Of a stretch of DNA of 64,000 nucleotides, positions 47,193 through 56,961 are shown piece after piece. The translations under genes and the position numbers were made by a program. The stretch is from the NCBI GenBank assembly GCA_024235895.1, contig JACKLM010000002.1:124001-188000 (forward strand), in the 5' to 3' direction. The notes under the pieces are model-generated. The model was not told the origin of the DNA, ran no database searches, and saw only the letters and a list, made by a program, of their open reading frames with translations. Every line of letters starts with the position of its first letter. The stretch's first letter is position 1. The DNA comes from Burkholderiaceae bacterium (GTDB taxonomy: Bacteria; Pseudomonadota; Gammaproteobacteria; Burkholderiales; Burkholderiaceae_C).

Positions 47193-49928
47193 GTGAGCAT
47201 CCGCAACCTCGATTCCCTGTTCGACCCGGCGTCGGTCGCCGTCTTCGGCGCCTCCGACCGCCCGGGCAGCGTCGGCGCCACCGTCTGGCGCAACCTGCGC
47301 GGCGGCGGATTCGCCGGGCCGCTGTGGCCGGTCAACCCGAAGCGGCGCGAGCTCGACGGCGTGCCGGTGCACGCCGACGTCGCCGCGCTGCCCGAGGCCC
47401 CCGAGCTGGCGGTGATCTGCACCCCGGCGCCGACCGTGCCGGGGCTGATCCGCGAGCTCGGCGAACGCGGCACGCGCGCCGCGGTCGTGCTGAGCGCCGG
47501 CTTCGACGCCGCATCGAGGCAGACGCTGCGCGAGGCGGCGCGGCCGCACCTGCTGCGCCTGCTCGGGCCGAACTGCCTCGGGCTGCTGGCGCCGCACATC
47601 GGGCTGAATGCGAGCTTCGCGCATGTCGGCGCGGCCAAGGGGTCGCTCGCCTTCGTCTCGCAGTCGGGGGCGCTGGTGACGGCGCTGCTGGACTGGGCGG
47701 CCGGGCGCGGGTTCGGCTTCTCGCACTTCGTCTCGCTCGGCGAGCATGCCGACGTCGACTTCGGCGACATGCTCGACTGGCTCGCGCACGATGCGCGAAC
47801 GCGCGCCATCCTGCTCTACATCGAGTCGGTCGACGAGGCGCGCAAGTTCATGTCGGCGGCGCGCGCGGCGGCGCGCAACAAGCCGGTCATCGTCGTCAAG
47901 GCCGGGCGATCGGCCGCCGGGCAGCAGGCCGCGGCATCGCACACCGGGGCGCTGGCGGGGTCGGACGCGGTCTTCGACGCCGCGATCCGGCGCGCCGGCA
48001 TGCTGCGCGTGGACACACTGCTCGAGCTCTTCACCGCCGCCGAGACGCTGGCGCGGCTGGCCGGCGCACCGACCGGCGCGACCCAGGGCGAGACGCCGCC
48101 GCTGACGCTGGTCACCAACGGCGGCGGCGCCGGCGTGCTGGCAGCCGACGCCGCCGCCAGCGCCGGGCTGACGCTGGCGCCGCTGTCGGACGAGACGCGC
48201 GCGGCGCTGGACGCCGCGCTGCCGGCGCACTGGTCGCGCGCGAATCCGGTCGACCTGATCGGCGACGCCCCGGTCGAGCGCTACGAAGCGGCGTTCCGCG
48301 CGCTGCTGGCGGACAAGACGAGCGGCCTGCTGCTGTTCATGCACGCGCCGACCGCGATCGTCCCGAGTGCCGCGATCGCCGACGCGCTGGCGCCGATGCT
48401 GCAGCCGGCGGCGTCGCGCGTGCTCGGCTGCTGGCTCGGCGACCGCGCGGTGGCGGCGGCGCGCGCCAGGTTCCAGCAGGCCGGCATCGCCTGCTACGAC
48501 ACGCCCGAGCAGGCGGTGCAGGCGGCGGCGATGCTGGCGACCTACCGCGCCAACCAAGCGCAACTGATGGAGGCGCCGCCGGCCGCGGCACACGACGCGG
48601 CGCTGGACCTGCCGGCGGTGCGCCGCATCGTCGACGCCGTGCTCGCCGAGGGGCGCGACCTGCTGACCGAGCCCGAGGCCAAGGCGCTGCTGGCCGCCTG
48701 CGGCATCCCGGTGGCCGCGACGCGCACCTGCGGCGCCGACGCCGACGCCGCGGCCGCGCTCGCGGCCGAGATCGGCTTTCCGGTCGCGATCAAGATCCTG
48801 TCGCCCGAGATCTCGCACAAGAGCGATGTCGGCGGTGTCGTGCTCGACCTGCACGACGGCGACGGCGTTCGCGCCGCGGCGGCGGCGATGCTCGACCGCG
48901 TCCGCGCCGCGCGCCCGGACGCCACGATCACCGGCTTCACGGTGCAGGCGATGGTGCGCCGCGCGCAGGCGCAGGAGCTGATCGTCGGCGCCAGTGTCGA
49001 CCGCCTGTTCGGGCCGGTGATCCTGTTCGGCCAGGGCGGCACCGCGGTCGAGGTCGTCGCCGACCGTGCGCTGGCGCTGCCGCCGCTGAACCGGCCGCTG
49101 GCACGCGCGCTGGTCGAGCGCACCCGCGTCGCGCGGCTGCTCGCGGGCTGGCGCGACGTGCCGCCGGTGGACATGGACGCGCTGCTGGGCGCGCTGACCG
49201 CGGTGTCGCAACTGCTGGCCGAGGTGCCCGAGGTCGCCGAGCTCGACATCAACCCGCTGCTGGCCGACGCACGCGGCGTCGTCGCGCTCGACGCCCGCGT
49301 TCGCGTCGACGCCGCCTGCCCCGGCGGCGCGGCGCGCTTCGCGATCCGGCCGTATCCACACGAGCTCGAGGAGTCCTTCGACTGGGACGGCCGGCGCGTC
49401 ACGCTGCGGCCGATCCGGCCCGAGGACGAGGCGCGCCACCTGGCCTTCCTCGAGCGGCTGGACCCGGAGGACGTGCGCATGCGCGTCTTCTACAGCCGGC
49501 GCACCATCGAGCGCAGCGAGCTGGCGCGGCTGACGCAGATCGACTACGAGCGCGAGATGGCCTTCGTCGCCACCGCGGCCGACGCCGACGGCGCCGAGGA
49601 GACGCTGGGCGTGGTGCGCGCCGTCGCCGATCCCGACAACGTCGAGGCCGAGTTCGGCATCGTCGTGCGATCCGACCTCAAGGGCAGCGGCCTGGGCGAT
49701 CGACTGATGCACAAGCTGATCGACTACCTGAAGGCGCGCGGCACCCGCGTGCTGACTGCGGTCGTGCTGGCGGAGAACCGGCGCATGCTGTCGCTGGCGC
49801 GCGAGCTCGGCTTCACCGTCGGCGCGCGGACGGTCGACGATACGCGCGACATCAGGCTGCCGCTGGTCGACGTGCCGGTCGGCGACGCGGCCGGCGATCC
49901 GCCCGGCCGCGACGGCGCGGGCGCGTGA
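47193..49928 (+). CDS. Acyl-CoA synthetase (NDP-forming)-like protein fused to a GNAT acetyltransferase
   Basis: A 911-residue multidomain protein. CoA-binding (about 8-140, LFDPASVAVFGASDRPGSVG), succinyl-CoA ligase-like flavodoxin (about 150-450, FVSQSGALVTALLDWA, SHTGALAGSD), ATP-grasp (about 480-700, LTEPEAKALLAACGIPV, FPVAIKILSPEISHKSDVGGVVL) and a C-terminal GNAT domain (about 730-890, RVTLRPIRPEDEARH). This is the Pat/YfiQ layout, in which the GNAT part acetylates lysines of enzymes such as acetyl-CoA synthetase, often with a degenerate ligase part. The His of SHTGALAGSD that would be phosphorylated is present, so enzymatic ligase activity cannot be excluded. GTG start at 47193. Confidence 0.88.
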   Translation: MSIRNLDSLFDPASVAVFGASDRPGSVGATVWRNLRGGGFAGPLWPVNPKRRELDGVPVHADVAALPEAPELAVICTPAPTVPGLIRELGERGTRAAVVLSAGFDAASRQTLREAARPHLLRLLGPNCLGLLAPHIGLNASFAHVGAAKGSLAFVSQSGALVTALLDWAAGRGFGFSHFVSLGEHADVDFGDMLDWLAHDARTRAILLYIESVDEARKFMSAARAAARNKPVIVVKAGRSAAGQQAAASHTGALAGSDAVFDAAIRRAGMLRVDTLLELFTAAETLARLAGAPTGATQGETPPLTLVTNGGGAGVLAADAAASAGLTLAPLSDETRAALDAALPAHWSRANPVDLIGDAPVERYEAAFRALLADKTSGLLLFMHAPTAIVPSAAIADALAPMLQPAASRVLGCWLGDRAVAAARARFQQAGIACYDTPEQAVQAAAMLATYRANQAQLMEAPPAAAHDAALDLPAVRRIVDAVLAEGRDLLTEPEAKALLAACGIPVAATRTCGADADAAAALAAEIGFPVAIKILSPEISHKSDVGGVVLDLHDGDGVRAAAAAMLDRVRAARPDATITGFTVQAMVRRAQAQELIVGASVDRLFGPVILFGQGGTAVEVVADRALALPPLNRPLARALVERTRVARLLAGWRDVPPVDMDALLGALTAVSQLLAEVPEVAELDINPLLADARGVVALDARVRVDAACPGGAARFAIRPYPHELEESFDWDGRRVTLRPIRPEDEARHLAFLERLDPEDVRMRVFYSRRTIERSELARLTQIDYEREMAFVATAADADGAEETLGVVRAVADPDNVEAEFGIVVRSDLKGSGLGDRLMHKLIDYLKARGTRVLTAVVLAENRRMLSLARELGFTVGARTVDDTRDIRLPLVDVPVGDAAGDPPGRDGAGA

Positions 49929-51076
49929 ACGGCGAGCTCGTCGTCGAGCGGCCCGAGGGCCTGTACTGCCCGGCGGGCGACTTCTTCATCGACCCCTGGC
50001 GCCCGGTGGCGCGCGCGGTCGTCACCCACGCGCATGCCGACCACGCGCGACGCGGCCACGGCGCCTACCTCGCGCAGGCCGACGGCGCCGCGGTGCTGCG
50101 TGCCCGGCTGGGCCCGATCGCGCTGCAGACGCTGGCCTATGGCGAGCCGGTCGAGCTCGGCGGCGTGCGTCTGAGCCTGCACCCGGCCGGGCACGTGCTC
50201 GGGTCGGCGCAGGTGCGGATCGAGCACCGCGGCGAGGTCTGGGTCGTCTCGGGCGACTACTTCGTCGCCGGCGACGCCGAGGCCGCGGGTGCCGGTGGCG
50301 ACCCGAACCCGACCTGCCCGGCGTTCGAGCCGCTGCGCTGCCACTGCTTCGTCACCGAGAGCACCTTCGGGCTGCCGCTGTACCGCTGGCGCGCGCCGCG
50401 CGAGCTGCTGGCCGAGGTCGAAGCCTGGTGGCGCGCCAATGCCGACGCCGGGCGGGCGAGCCTGCTGCTGGCGTACAGCTTCGGCAAGGCGCAGCGGTTG
50501 CTCGCCGGCGTCGACGCGTCGACCGGCCCGATCGTCGTCCACGGCGCGGTGGCGGCGATGAACGAGGCCTGCCGCGCCGCCGGCGCGAGGCTGCCGGCGA
50601 CGGTTGCGCTCGACGCCGTCGCCGGCCGCGCGGCGCTGGCGCGTGCGCTCGTCGTCGCGCCGCCGGCGGTGCTCGGCAGCGCCTGGACGCGCCGCCTCGG
50701 CCCGCACGCCAGCGGCCTGGCCAGCGGCTGGATGCAGCTGCGTGGCGCGCGCCGCCGGCGCGGTGTCGACCGCGGCTTCGCCCTCAGCGACCACGCCGAC
50801 TGGCCCGGGCTGCTGCGCGCGATCGACGCCACCGGCGCCGGCCGCGTCATCGTCACCCATGGCCAGGAGGAGGTACTGGTGCGCTGGTTGCGCGAGCGCG
50901 GGCTCGATGCCGGGCGCTTTCGCACCGCGTGGGGCGACGACGAGGCGGACGAGTCCGCCCCCGAGCGGGCGGCCCTCGCGGCACCGGCGGACGACGCTGC
51001 GGTCGGCGCCGAACGGCCCGGCGCCAGCGACGCCCCGCCGGCCCGCGCACCGCCGGATCTCAGTACCGCCCGGTGA
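49925..51076 (+). CDS. Ligase-associated DNA exonuclease (metallo-beta-lactamase/beta-CASP)
   Basis: A 383-residue nuclease. The metal motif is THAHADHARRGH, with later His in HPAGHVLGSAQVRIEH and SGDYFV, and the beta-CASP part ends in FALSDHADWPGLLRAI and VIVTHGQEE. In many bacteria this gene sits with an ATP-dependent DNA ligase and an Lhr-type helicase in a DNA repair cluster; neither is in this window. Starts by a GTG overlapping the previous stop, and its end overlaps the convergent cardiolipin synthase by 17 bp. Confidence 0.87.
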   Translation: MNGELVVERPEGLYCPAGDFFIDPWRPVARAVVTHAHADHARRGHGAYLAQADGAAVLRARLGPIALQTLAYGEPVELGGVRLSLHPAGHVLGSAQVRIEHRGEVWVVSGDYFVAGDAEAAGAGGDPNPTCPAFEPLRCHCFVTESTFGLPLYRWRAPRELLAEVEAWWRANADAGRASLLLAYSFGKAQRLLAGVDASTGPIVVHGAVAAMNEACRAAGARLPATVALDAVAGRAALARALVVAPPAVLGSAWTRRLGPHASGLASGWMQLRGARRRRGVDRGFALSDHADWPGLLRAIDATGAGRVIVTHGQEEVLVRWLRERGLDAGRFRTAWGDDEADESAPERAALAAPADDAAVGAERPGASDAPPARAPPDLSTAR

Positions 51077-52451
51077 CCCCCGCCACGCGCAGGTAGACCT
51101 GCGCCGCCCAGGCGACGAAGCCGCGGTGCAGCCAGCGCCGCCAGCCGGACTGCGCCGGGGCCGTCGTGACCTCGGTCGAGACCGCGAACGCGCGCTCCAG
51201 CCGCGCCGCCAGGGCCTCGGTGAAGGCGCGGTCGCGCACGACGACGTTGGCCTCGAGGTTGAGCAGCAGCGACAGCGGGTCGATGTTGGAGCTGCCGACC
51301 GTGGCCCAGGCGTCGTCGATGCACGCGACCTTGGCGTGCAGGAAGGCCGGCGTGTACTCGTAGATGCGCACCCCGTGCGCGCGCAGCTCGTCGTAGACCG
51401 CACGCGCGGCCAGCGCCGCCAGCCGGTAGTCGACCTTGCCCTGCATCAGCAGCCGCACCTTGACGCCGCGGCGCGCGGCCTTGCGCAGCGCGCGCATGAA
51501 GCTCGCCCCGGGGTAGAAGTACGGGCAAGCGATGTCGATGCGATCGCGCGCGCGGCCGATCGCGGTCACGTAGCGGTGCTCGATCGCGCGCCGCTGGCGG
51601 AAGTTGTCGCGCACCACGAAGGCCGCCCGCGCCGGCTCGGCCGGCACGTCCTCGGGCTCCGGCCGCCGGGGTGCGGCCGACAGGCGGCGGATCAGCTGCA
51701 GCGTGCGCGCCATCGGCCGCTCGCTGCGCGCCAGTCGCGCGAGCTCGCGCTTCCACTCGTGGCGCAGGTGGGCGCGCGCCCACATCGCGCGCGCGGCGTG
51801 GAGCACGGCGTCGACCAGCGGCCCGCGCAGCTCGACCGCATAGTCCAGCCGCGGCAGCTCGCTCCAGCCGTGGTTGATGTCGTTGTGGTCGTCGATGACG
51901 TTGATGCCGCCGACGAAGGCCACGGCGTCGTCGACGACGCACAGCTTCTGGTGCATGCGCCGCAGCTGCCCGGGCTGCAGCCAGCGCCACCAGCGGTCGA
52001 TCGGGCGGAAGACCTCGAGCTGCAGGCCCGGGACAGCCAGCCAGCGGCGCAGCGTCGGCAGCGTGCGGTTGCTGCCGAAGCCGTCGACGACGACATGCAC
52101 CTCGACCCCGCGCGCGGCGGCGTCGACGAGGCCGCGCGCGATCGCGTGCGCGGCGGCGTCGTCGTGGAAGATGTAGGTCGCGAACCAGACCTCTCGCTTC
52201 GCCTCGGCGAGCGCGCGCTCGATCGCCGGGAACATCTCGGCGCCGCCTTCGAGCAGCCGCACCGCGTTGCCGCCGATCCAGCGTGCGCGCGGGACGTCGA
52301 ACCAGAAGCCGAAGTCGGTGTCGGCCGCGTCGGCGGCACCGGCCGCCGCGTCCTGCGCCGCGGACGCGCGCGTGCCGGCCTCCCGGGCGGGCCGCGCGTC
52401 GGGCAGCGCGGGCGCAGGCGCCGGGTCGTCGGCCTGCGGCGCGCCGGTCAC
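51060..52451 (-). CDS. clsB: Cardiolipin synthase B-like phospholipase D protein
   Basis: A 463-residue enzyme with two HKD motifs: HQKLCVVDDAVAFVGGINV and HAKVACIDDAWATVGSSNIDP. This domain pair condenses phosphatidylglycerol into cardiolipin. The 45-residue Ala/Pro-rich N-terminus is nonconserved. It follows the ybhP-like gene with TAGTGA overlap, as ybhP and clsB are adjacent in E. coli. GTG start. Confidence 0.88.
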   Translation of the reverse strand: MTGAPQADDPAPAPALPDARPAREAGTRASAAQDAAAGAADAADTDFGFWFDVPRARWIGGNAVRLLEGGAEMFPAIERALAEAKREVWFATYIFHDDAAAHAIARGLVDAAARGVEVHVVVDGFGSNRTLPTLRRWLAVPGLQLEVFRPIDRWWRWLQPGQLRRMHQKLCVVDDAVAFVGGINVIDDHNDINHGWSELPRLDYAVELRGPLVDAVLHAARAMWARAHLRHEWKRELARLARSERPMARTLQLIRRLSAAPRRPEPEDVPAEPARAAFVVRDNFRQRRAIEHRYVTAIGRARDRIDIACPYFYPGASFMRALRKAARRGVKVRLLMQGKVDYRLAALAARAVYDELRAHGVRIYEYTPAFLHAKVACIDDAWATVGSSNIDPLSLLLNLEANVVVRDRAFTEALAARLERAFAVSTEVTTAPAQSGWRRWLHRGFVAWAAQVYLRVAGVTGRY

Positions 52452-53269
52452 TACAGCGGCTCCAGCTCGGCGACCAGCGGCAGGTGGTCCGACATCCGCG
52501 ACCAGGCGTTGCCGCGCGGCACCATCGTCGCGCGGCAGCCGAAGCCGCGCACGTAGAAGCGGTCGAGTGCGAACACCGGCACCCGCGACGGGAAGGTCGG
52601 CGCGCCCGTGCCGCTGCGTCCGCCGGCGCTCGCGCGCACGAGCCCGATGCCGCGCATCGGGGCGTCGAGCTTCTCGCCCCAGTCGTTGAAGTCGCCGGCG
52701 ACGACCAGCGGCGCACCGTGCGGCACCTCGCGCTCGATGAACGCGGCCAGCCGCTGGACCTGGCGCACGCGGCTGGCGTGCACCAGCCCGAAGTGGACGA
52801 CCACCGTGTGCACGGTGGCGCCGTTCCAGCTCACCGGCACGTGCAGCAGCCCGCGCTGCTCGAAGCGGTGGTCGCTCACGTCCTGGTGGCGCACGTCGCC
52901 GATCGGCCAGCGCGACAGCAGCGCGTTGCCGTGCTCGCCGTGGCGGGTGACGGCATTCGTGCGGTAGGCGACCTCGTAACCCTCGGGGGCGAGAAAGGCC
53001 GCTTGGCCCTGCTGCGGCCAGCCCAGGTGGGTGCGCTCGAACTGGCGCGCCTCGCGCGTGTGGAACAGCCGCACCTCCTGCAGGAAGACGAGGTCGGCGT
53101 CCAGCGCCTCGACCGCCAGCCCGAGGTTGTGGATCTCGAGCCGCTTCCTCGGGCCGACGCCGCGCACGCCCTTGTGGATGTTGTAGGTCGCCACGCGCAA
53201 GGTGTCGATCGCGAACTGGGTCGACGCCGGCGGCAGCAGCGTGCTGTTGAGCGGCTTGAGCGGGCTCAC
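52451..53269 (-). CDS. Endonuclease/exonuclease/phosphatase-family protein (YbhP-like)
   Basis: A 272-residue member of the EEP superfamily. Motifs include RVATYNIHKGV, DLVFLQEVR, VVVHFGLVHASRVRQV, APLVVAGDFNDWG and SDHLPLVAEL, all active-site pieces. In E. coli ybhP lies beside clsB, as here, so a lipid phosphodiester function is possible. Upstream of it is nudB, 58 bp away. Confidence 0.87.
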   Translation of the reverse strand: MSPLKPLNSTLLPPASTQFAIDTLRVATYNIHKGVRGVGPRKRLEIHNLGLAVEALDADLVFLQEVRLFHTREARQFERTHLGWPQQGQAAFLAPEGYEVAYRTNAVTRHGEHGNALLSRWPIGDVRHQDVSDHRFEQRGLLHVPVSWNGATVHTVVVHFGLVHASRVRQVQRLAAFIEREVPHGAPLVVAGDFNDWGEKLDAPMRGIGLVRASAGGRSGTGAPTFPSRVPVFALDRFYVRGFGCRATMVPRGNAWSRMSDHLPLVAELEPL

Positions 53270-53327
53270 TCGACGGCTCTTCGTGATGCGCGCTGCGCGA
53301 CGAGCGCGCGGGAGCAGCCCGGCACGC

Positions 53328-53825
53328 TCATCGGCGATCGTCGCTGCGTCCGGCGGGCGGCGCAGCCAGGTCGTCCACGCGCGCGAAGCGCGGCAGCATC
53401 AGGATCGCCTCGGCGTTGCTCGGCGAGAAGCAGCGGTCGGCCGCCTCGCGCCAGGGCAGCCAGGCGTGCCGCAGGTGCTCGCGCGGGCGCAGCGTGACCA
53501 CGGTGCCGGCGGGCACCTCGAGCCCGAAGACATGCTCGGTGTTGTGTGTCACGCCGGGTGCATAACGATGCCGCCAGACCGGGTAGATCTCGTAGACATT
53601 CTCGAGTTGCCAGTCGCTCAGCGTGCCGCCGGTGATCCCGGTCTCCTCGGCGACCTCGCGCCACGCGGTGGCCTCCAGCGGCTCGTCGGGGTGGTCCAGC
53701 GACCCGGTCACGCTCTGCCAGAAGCCCGGTCGGTCGGCGCGCTCGATCAGCAGCACGTCCAGCGCCGGCGTGTGGATCACGACCAGCACCGAGCGCGGGA
53801 TCTTCCAGGGCCGCCGTGCCGTCAT
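53328..53825 (-). CDS. nudB: Dihydroneopterin triphosphate diphosphatase
   Basis: A 165-residue Nudix hydrolase of folate synthesis. The Nudix box reads GSLDHPDEPLEATAWREVAEETGI. The start WKIPRSVLVVIHTPALDVLLIERADRPGFWQSVTGS and the WRHRYAPGVTHNTEHVF region are typical of NudB. Placed after aroG as in related betaproteobacteria. ATG 53825 is used; an ATG at 53888 adds an Arg-rich leader. Confidence 0.92.
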   Translation of the reverse strand: MTARRPWKIPRSVLVVIHTPALDVLLIERADRPGFWQSVTGSLDHPDEPLEATAWREVAEETGITGGTLSDWQLENVYEIYPVWRHRYAPGVTHNTEHVFGLEVPAGTVVTLRPREHLRHAWLPWREAADRCFSPSNAEAILMLPRFARVDDLAAPPAGRSDDRR

Positions 53826-53900
53826 CTCGCCTCCTCGCGCGCGCCGCCTTCGCCAGTGCCCGCCCGCGCGCGCGATCCCGACGAGCACGAGGCCCGGGCG

Positions 53901-55034
53901 TCAGCCCGCACGTCGCGCCGCCACCGCGGCCGCGAGCGCGCGCAGCATCGGCTGCGTCTCGTCCCAGCCGATGCACGCATCGGTGATCGACACCCCATAC
54001 GCCAGCGGCCGCCCGGGGCGCAGATCCTGCCGCCCGGCATGCAAGTGGCTCTCGACCATCACGCCGACGATCCGGCGCTCGCCGCCGGCGACGCGCTGCG
54101 CCAGGTCGGCGGCGACGTCGAGCTGGCGCTCGGGCCGCTTGGCGCTGTTGGCATGCGAGCAATCGATCATCACCTGCTCGCGCAGCCCGGCGCGCGCGAG
54201 CGCCGCGCAGGCGGCGTCGACCCCGGCGGCGTCGTAGTTGGGCACGCGGCCGCCGCGCAGGATGACGTGGCCGTCGGGGTTGCCGCGGGTCTCGAAGATC
54301 GCCGCCACGCCCATCTTGGTGATGCCCATGAAGGCGTGCGGCGCCGCGGCGGCGAGCACCGCATCGGCGGCCACCTGCACGCCGCCGTCGGTGCCGTTCT
54401 TGAACCCGACCGGGCAGCTCAGCCCGCTGGCGAGCTGGCGGTGGCTCTGGCTCTCGGTCGTGCGCGCGCCGATCGCACCCCAGGCGACGAGGTCGGAGAG
54501 GTATTGCGGGCTGAGCAGGTCGAGGAACTCGGTGCCCGCCGGCAGCCCGAGCGCGTTGACCGCCAGCAGCAGCTCGCGCGCGCGCCGCAGCCCCTCGTTG
54601 ATGTGGAAGCTTCCGTCCAGCCGCGGGTCGTTGACGAAACCCTTCCAGCCCACCGTCGTGCGCGGCTTCTCGAAGTACACGCGCATGACGACGACGAGCT
54701 CGCGGGCGAGCTCGCGCGCCAGCGGCGCGAGCCGCCGCGCGTAGTCCAACGCAGCGTCGGCGTCGTGGATCGAGCACGGCCCGACGACGACGACGAGCCG
54801 GTCGTCGCGCCCGTGCAGCACGGCGCCGATCGCCTCGCGCGCGCGCTCGACCACCGCCTCGACCCCGGCCGTGACCGGCAGCTCCTCCATCAGCACCGCC
54901 GGCGAGACGAGCGCGCGCACGGCGCCGATGCGCACGTCGTCGATGCGCGTGGTGTCCAGCGTCGCCGGCGCACCCGGCGCGTCGCGCACGCCGGCCTCGC
55001 GGTCGTGCCAGGGGTCGTCCAGGCGCGTGCTCAT
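53901..55034 (-). CDS. aroG: 3-deoxy-7-phosphoheptulonate synthase (class I DAHP synthase)
   Basis: A 377-residue enzyme for the first step of aromatic amino acid synthesis, joining phosphoenolpyruvate and erythrose 4-phosphate. VVVGPCSIHDADAALDYARRL, VVMRVYFEKPRTTVGWKGF, GFKNGTDGGVQVAADAV and MIDCSHANSAKRPERQ are family marks. The class I alpha type is usually feedback-inhibited by one aromatic amino acid; which one is not clear. The product lies 39 bp after aspS. Confidence 0.93.
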   Translation of the reverse strand: MSTRLDDPWHDREAGVRDAPGAPATLDTTRIDDVRIGAVRALVSPAVLMEELPVTAGVEAVVERAREAIGAVLHGRDDRLVVVVGPCSIHDADAALDYARRLAPLARELARELVVVMRVYFEKPRTTVGWKGFVNDPRLDGSFHINEGLRRARELLLAVNALGLPAGTEFLDLLSPQYLSDLVAWGAIGARTTESQSHRQLASGLSCPVGFKNGTDGGVQVAADAVLAAAAPHAFMGITKMGVAAIFETRGNPDGHVILRGGRVPNYDAAGVDAACAALARAGLREQVMIDCSHANSAKRPERQLDVAADLAQRVAGGERRIVGVMVESHLHAGRQDLRPGRPLAYGVSITDACIGWDETQPMLRALAAAVAARRAG

Positions 55035-55073
55035 CGTGTGCGTCGGTCGCCCGCCTCGAGCCGCCCCGCGACT

Positions 55074-56864
55074 TCAGGCCGCCTTCGGCGCATTGCGCAG
55101 CCGGATGTGCAGCTCGCGCAGCTGGGCCTCGTCGACCGCGCTCGGCGCGCCGGTCAGCAGGCACTGCGCGCGCTGCGTCTTCGGGAAGGCGATGACGTCG
55201 CGGATCGACTCGGCCCCCGTCATCAGCGTGACCAGCCGGTCCAGCCCGAACGCGAGCCCGCCGTGCGGCGGCGCGCCGTACTGCAGCGCGTCGAGCAGGA
55301 AGCCGAACTTGAGCTGCGCCTCCTCGGCGCCGATGTTGAGCGCGTCGAAGACCTTGCGCTGCACCTCGGCGCGGTGGATACGCACCGAGCCGCCGCCGAT
55401 CTCCCAGCCGTTGAGCACCATGTCGTAGGCCTTGGCCATGCACGCGCCGGGGTCGCTGTCCATCAGCGCCTCGTGCCCGTCCTTGGGCGCGGTGAACGGG
55501 TGGTGCACCGCGACCCAGCGGCCGGACTCGTCGTCGCGCTCGAACATCGGGAAGTCGACCACCCACAGCGGCGCCCAGCGGTCGTCGAACAGCCCGTGCG
55601 AACGGCCGAACTCGCTGTGGCCGATCTTGACGCGCAGCGCGCCCAGCGCGTCGTGGACGACCTTGGCGCGGTCGGCGCCGAAGAAGATCAGGTCGCCGCT
55701 GCGGGCGCCGCAGCGCTCGAGCAGCCCCGCCAGCGCGGCATCGTGCAGGTTCTTGACGACCGGCGACTGCAGGCCCTCGCGCCCGCGCGCGGGGTCGTTG
55801 ACCTTGATCCAGGCCAGCCCCTTGGCGCCGTAGATCCTGACGAACTCGGTGTAGGCGTCGATCTCGCCACGGCTCATCTCGGCGCCGCCGGGGATGCACA
55901 GCGCGGCGACCCGCCCGCCGGGTGTCGTCGCCGGGCCGGAGAAGACCTTGAAGTCGACGTCGCGCATCAGGTCGGTCAGCTCGGTGAACGCCAGCCGCAC
56001 CCGCAGGTCGGGCTTGTCCGACCCGTACCGGGCCATCGCCTCGGCGTGGGTCAGGACCGCGAACGGCGGCAGCTCGACGCCGAGCGCCTGGCCGAAGACG
56101 CGCCGCACCATGCCCTCGGTGATCGCGCGGATCTCGTGCTCGTCGAGGAACGAGGTCTCGAGGTCGATCTGCGTGAACTCGGGCTGGCGGTCGGCGCGCA
56201 GGTCCTCGTCGCGGAAGCACTTGGTGATCTGGTAGTAGCGGTCGAAGCCGGCGACCATCAGCAGCTGCTTGAACAGCTGCGGCGACTGCGGCAGCGCGAA
56301 GAAGGTGCCGTCGTGCACGCGGCTGGGCACGAGGTAGTCGCGCGCGCCCTCGGGCGTGCTCTTGGTCAGCATCGGCGTCTCGATGTCGACGAAGCCCTGC
56401 GCGTCGAGGTAGCGGCGCACCTCCATCGCGACCCGGTAGCGCAACAGCAGGTTCTTCTGCATCGCCGGGCGGCGCAGGTCGAGCACGCGGTGCGTCAGCC
56501 GCGTCGTCTCCGACAGGTTGTCGTCGTCGAGCGCGAACGGCGGCGTCAGGCTGGGGTTGAGCACCTCCAGCGTGTGCGCGAGCACCTCGACCTTGCCGCT
56601 CGTGAGGTTGGGGTTGTCGGTGCCGGCCGGGCGCGCGCGGACGAGACCCGTGACCTTCAGGCAGTACTCGCCGCGCACGTCCTCGGCGGTGGCGAACATC
56701 TCCGGGCGGTCCGGGTCGCAGACGACCTGGACGATGCCCTCGCGGTCACGCAGGTCGACGAAGATGACGCCGCCGTGGTCGCGCCGCCGGTGCGCCCAGC
56801 CCATCAGCGTGACGGTCTGGCCGAGCAGCGCCTCGCTGACCAGGCCGCAGTAGGTGGTTCTCAT
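55074..56864 (-). CDS. aspS: Aspartyl-tRNA synthetase
   Basis: A 596-residue bacterial-type class II synthetase: N-terminal OB-fold (about 1-110), catalytic core with motif 2 near ITKCFRDEDLRADRQPEFTQID and motif 3 in GLAFGLDRLVTLMTG, and the bacterial insertion domain between. Normal length. Part of the housekeeping run with DUF502 upstream and aroG downstream. The ATG at 56864 is the conserved start (MRTTYCGLV). Confidence 0.96.
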   Translation of the reverse strand: MRTTYCGLVSEALLGQTVTLMGWAHRRRDHGGVIFVDLRDREGIVQVVCDPDRPEMFATAEDVRGEYCLKVTGLVRARPAGTDNPNLTSGKVEVLAHTLEVLNPSLTPPFALDDDNLSETTRLTHRVLDLRRPAMQKNLLLRYRVAMEVRRYLDAQGFVDIETPMLTKSTPEGARDYLVPSRVHDGTFFALPQSPQLFKQLLMVAGFDRYYQITKCFRDEDLRADRQPEFTQIDLETSFLDEHEIRAITEGMVRRVFGQALGVELPPFAVLTHAEAMARYGSDKPDLRVRLAFTELTDLMRDVDFKVFSGPATTPGGRVAALCIPGGAEMSRGEIDAYTEFVRIYGAKGLAWIKVNDPARGREGLQSPVVKNLHDAALAGLLERCGARSGDLIFFGADRAKVVHDALGALRVKIGHSEFGRSHGLFDDRWAPLWVVDFPMFERDDESGRWVAVHHPFTAPKDGHEALMDSDPGACMAKAYDMVLNGWEIGGGSVRIHRAEVQRKVFDALNIGAEEAQLKFGFLLDALQYGAPPHGGLAFGLDRLVTLMTGAESIRDVIAFPKTQRAQCLLTGAPSAVDEAQLRELHIRLRNAPKAA

Positions 56865-56961
56865 CGCTTGGACTCCGGGAACGGTACGGGGATGCAGGGA
56901 ATCAGGGTCGAGATCGGTATCGCGCGCGCCTCGCGCCGAGGTCGGCGCGGCGTGCGGCGTG

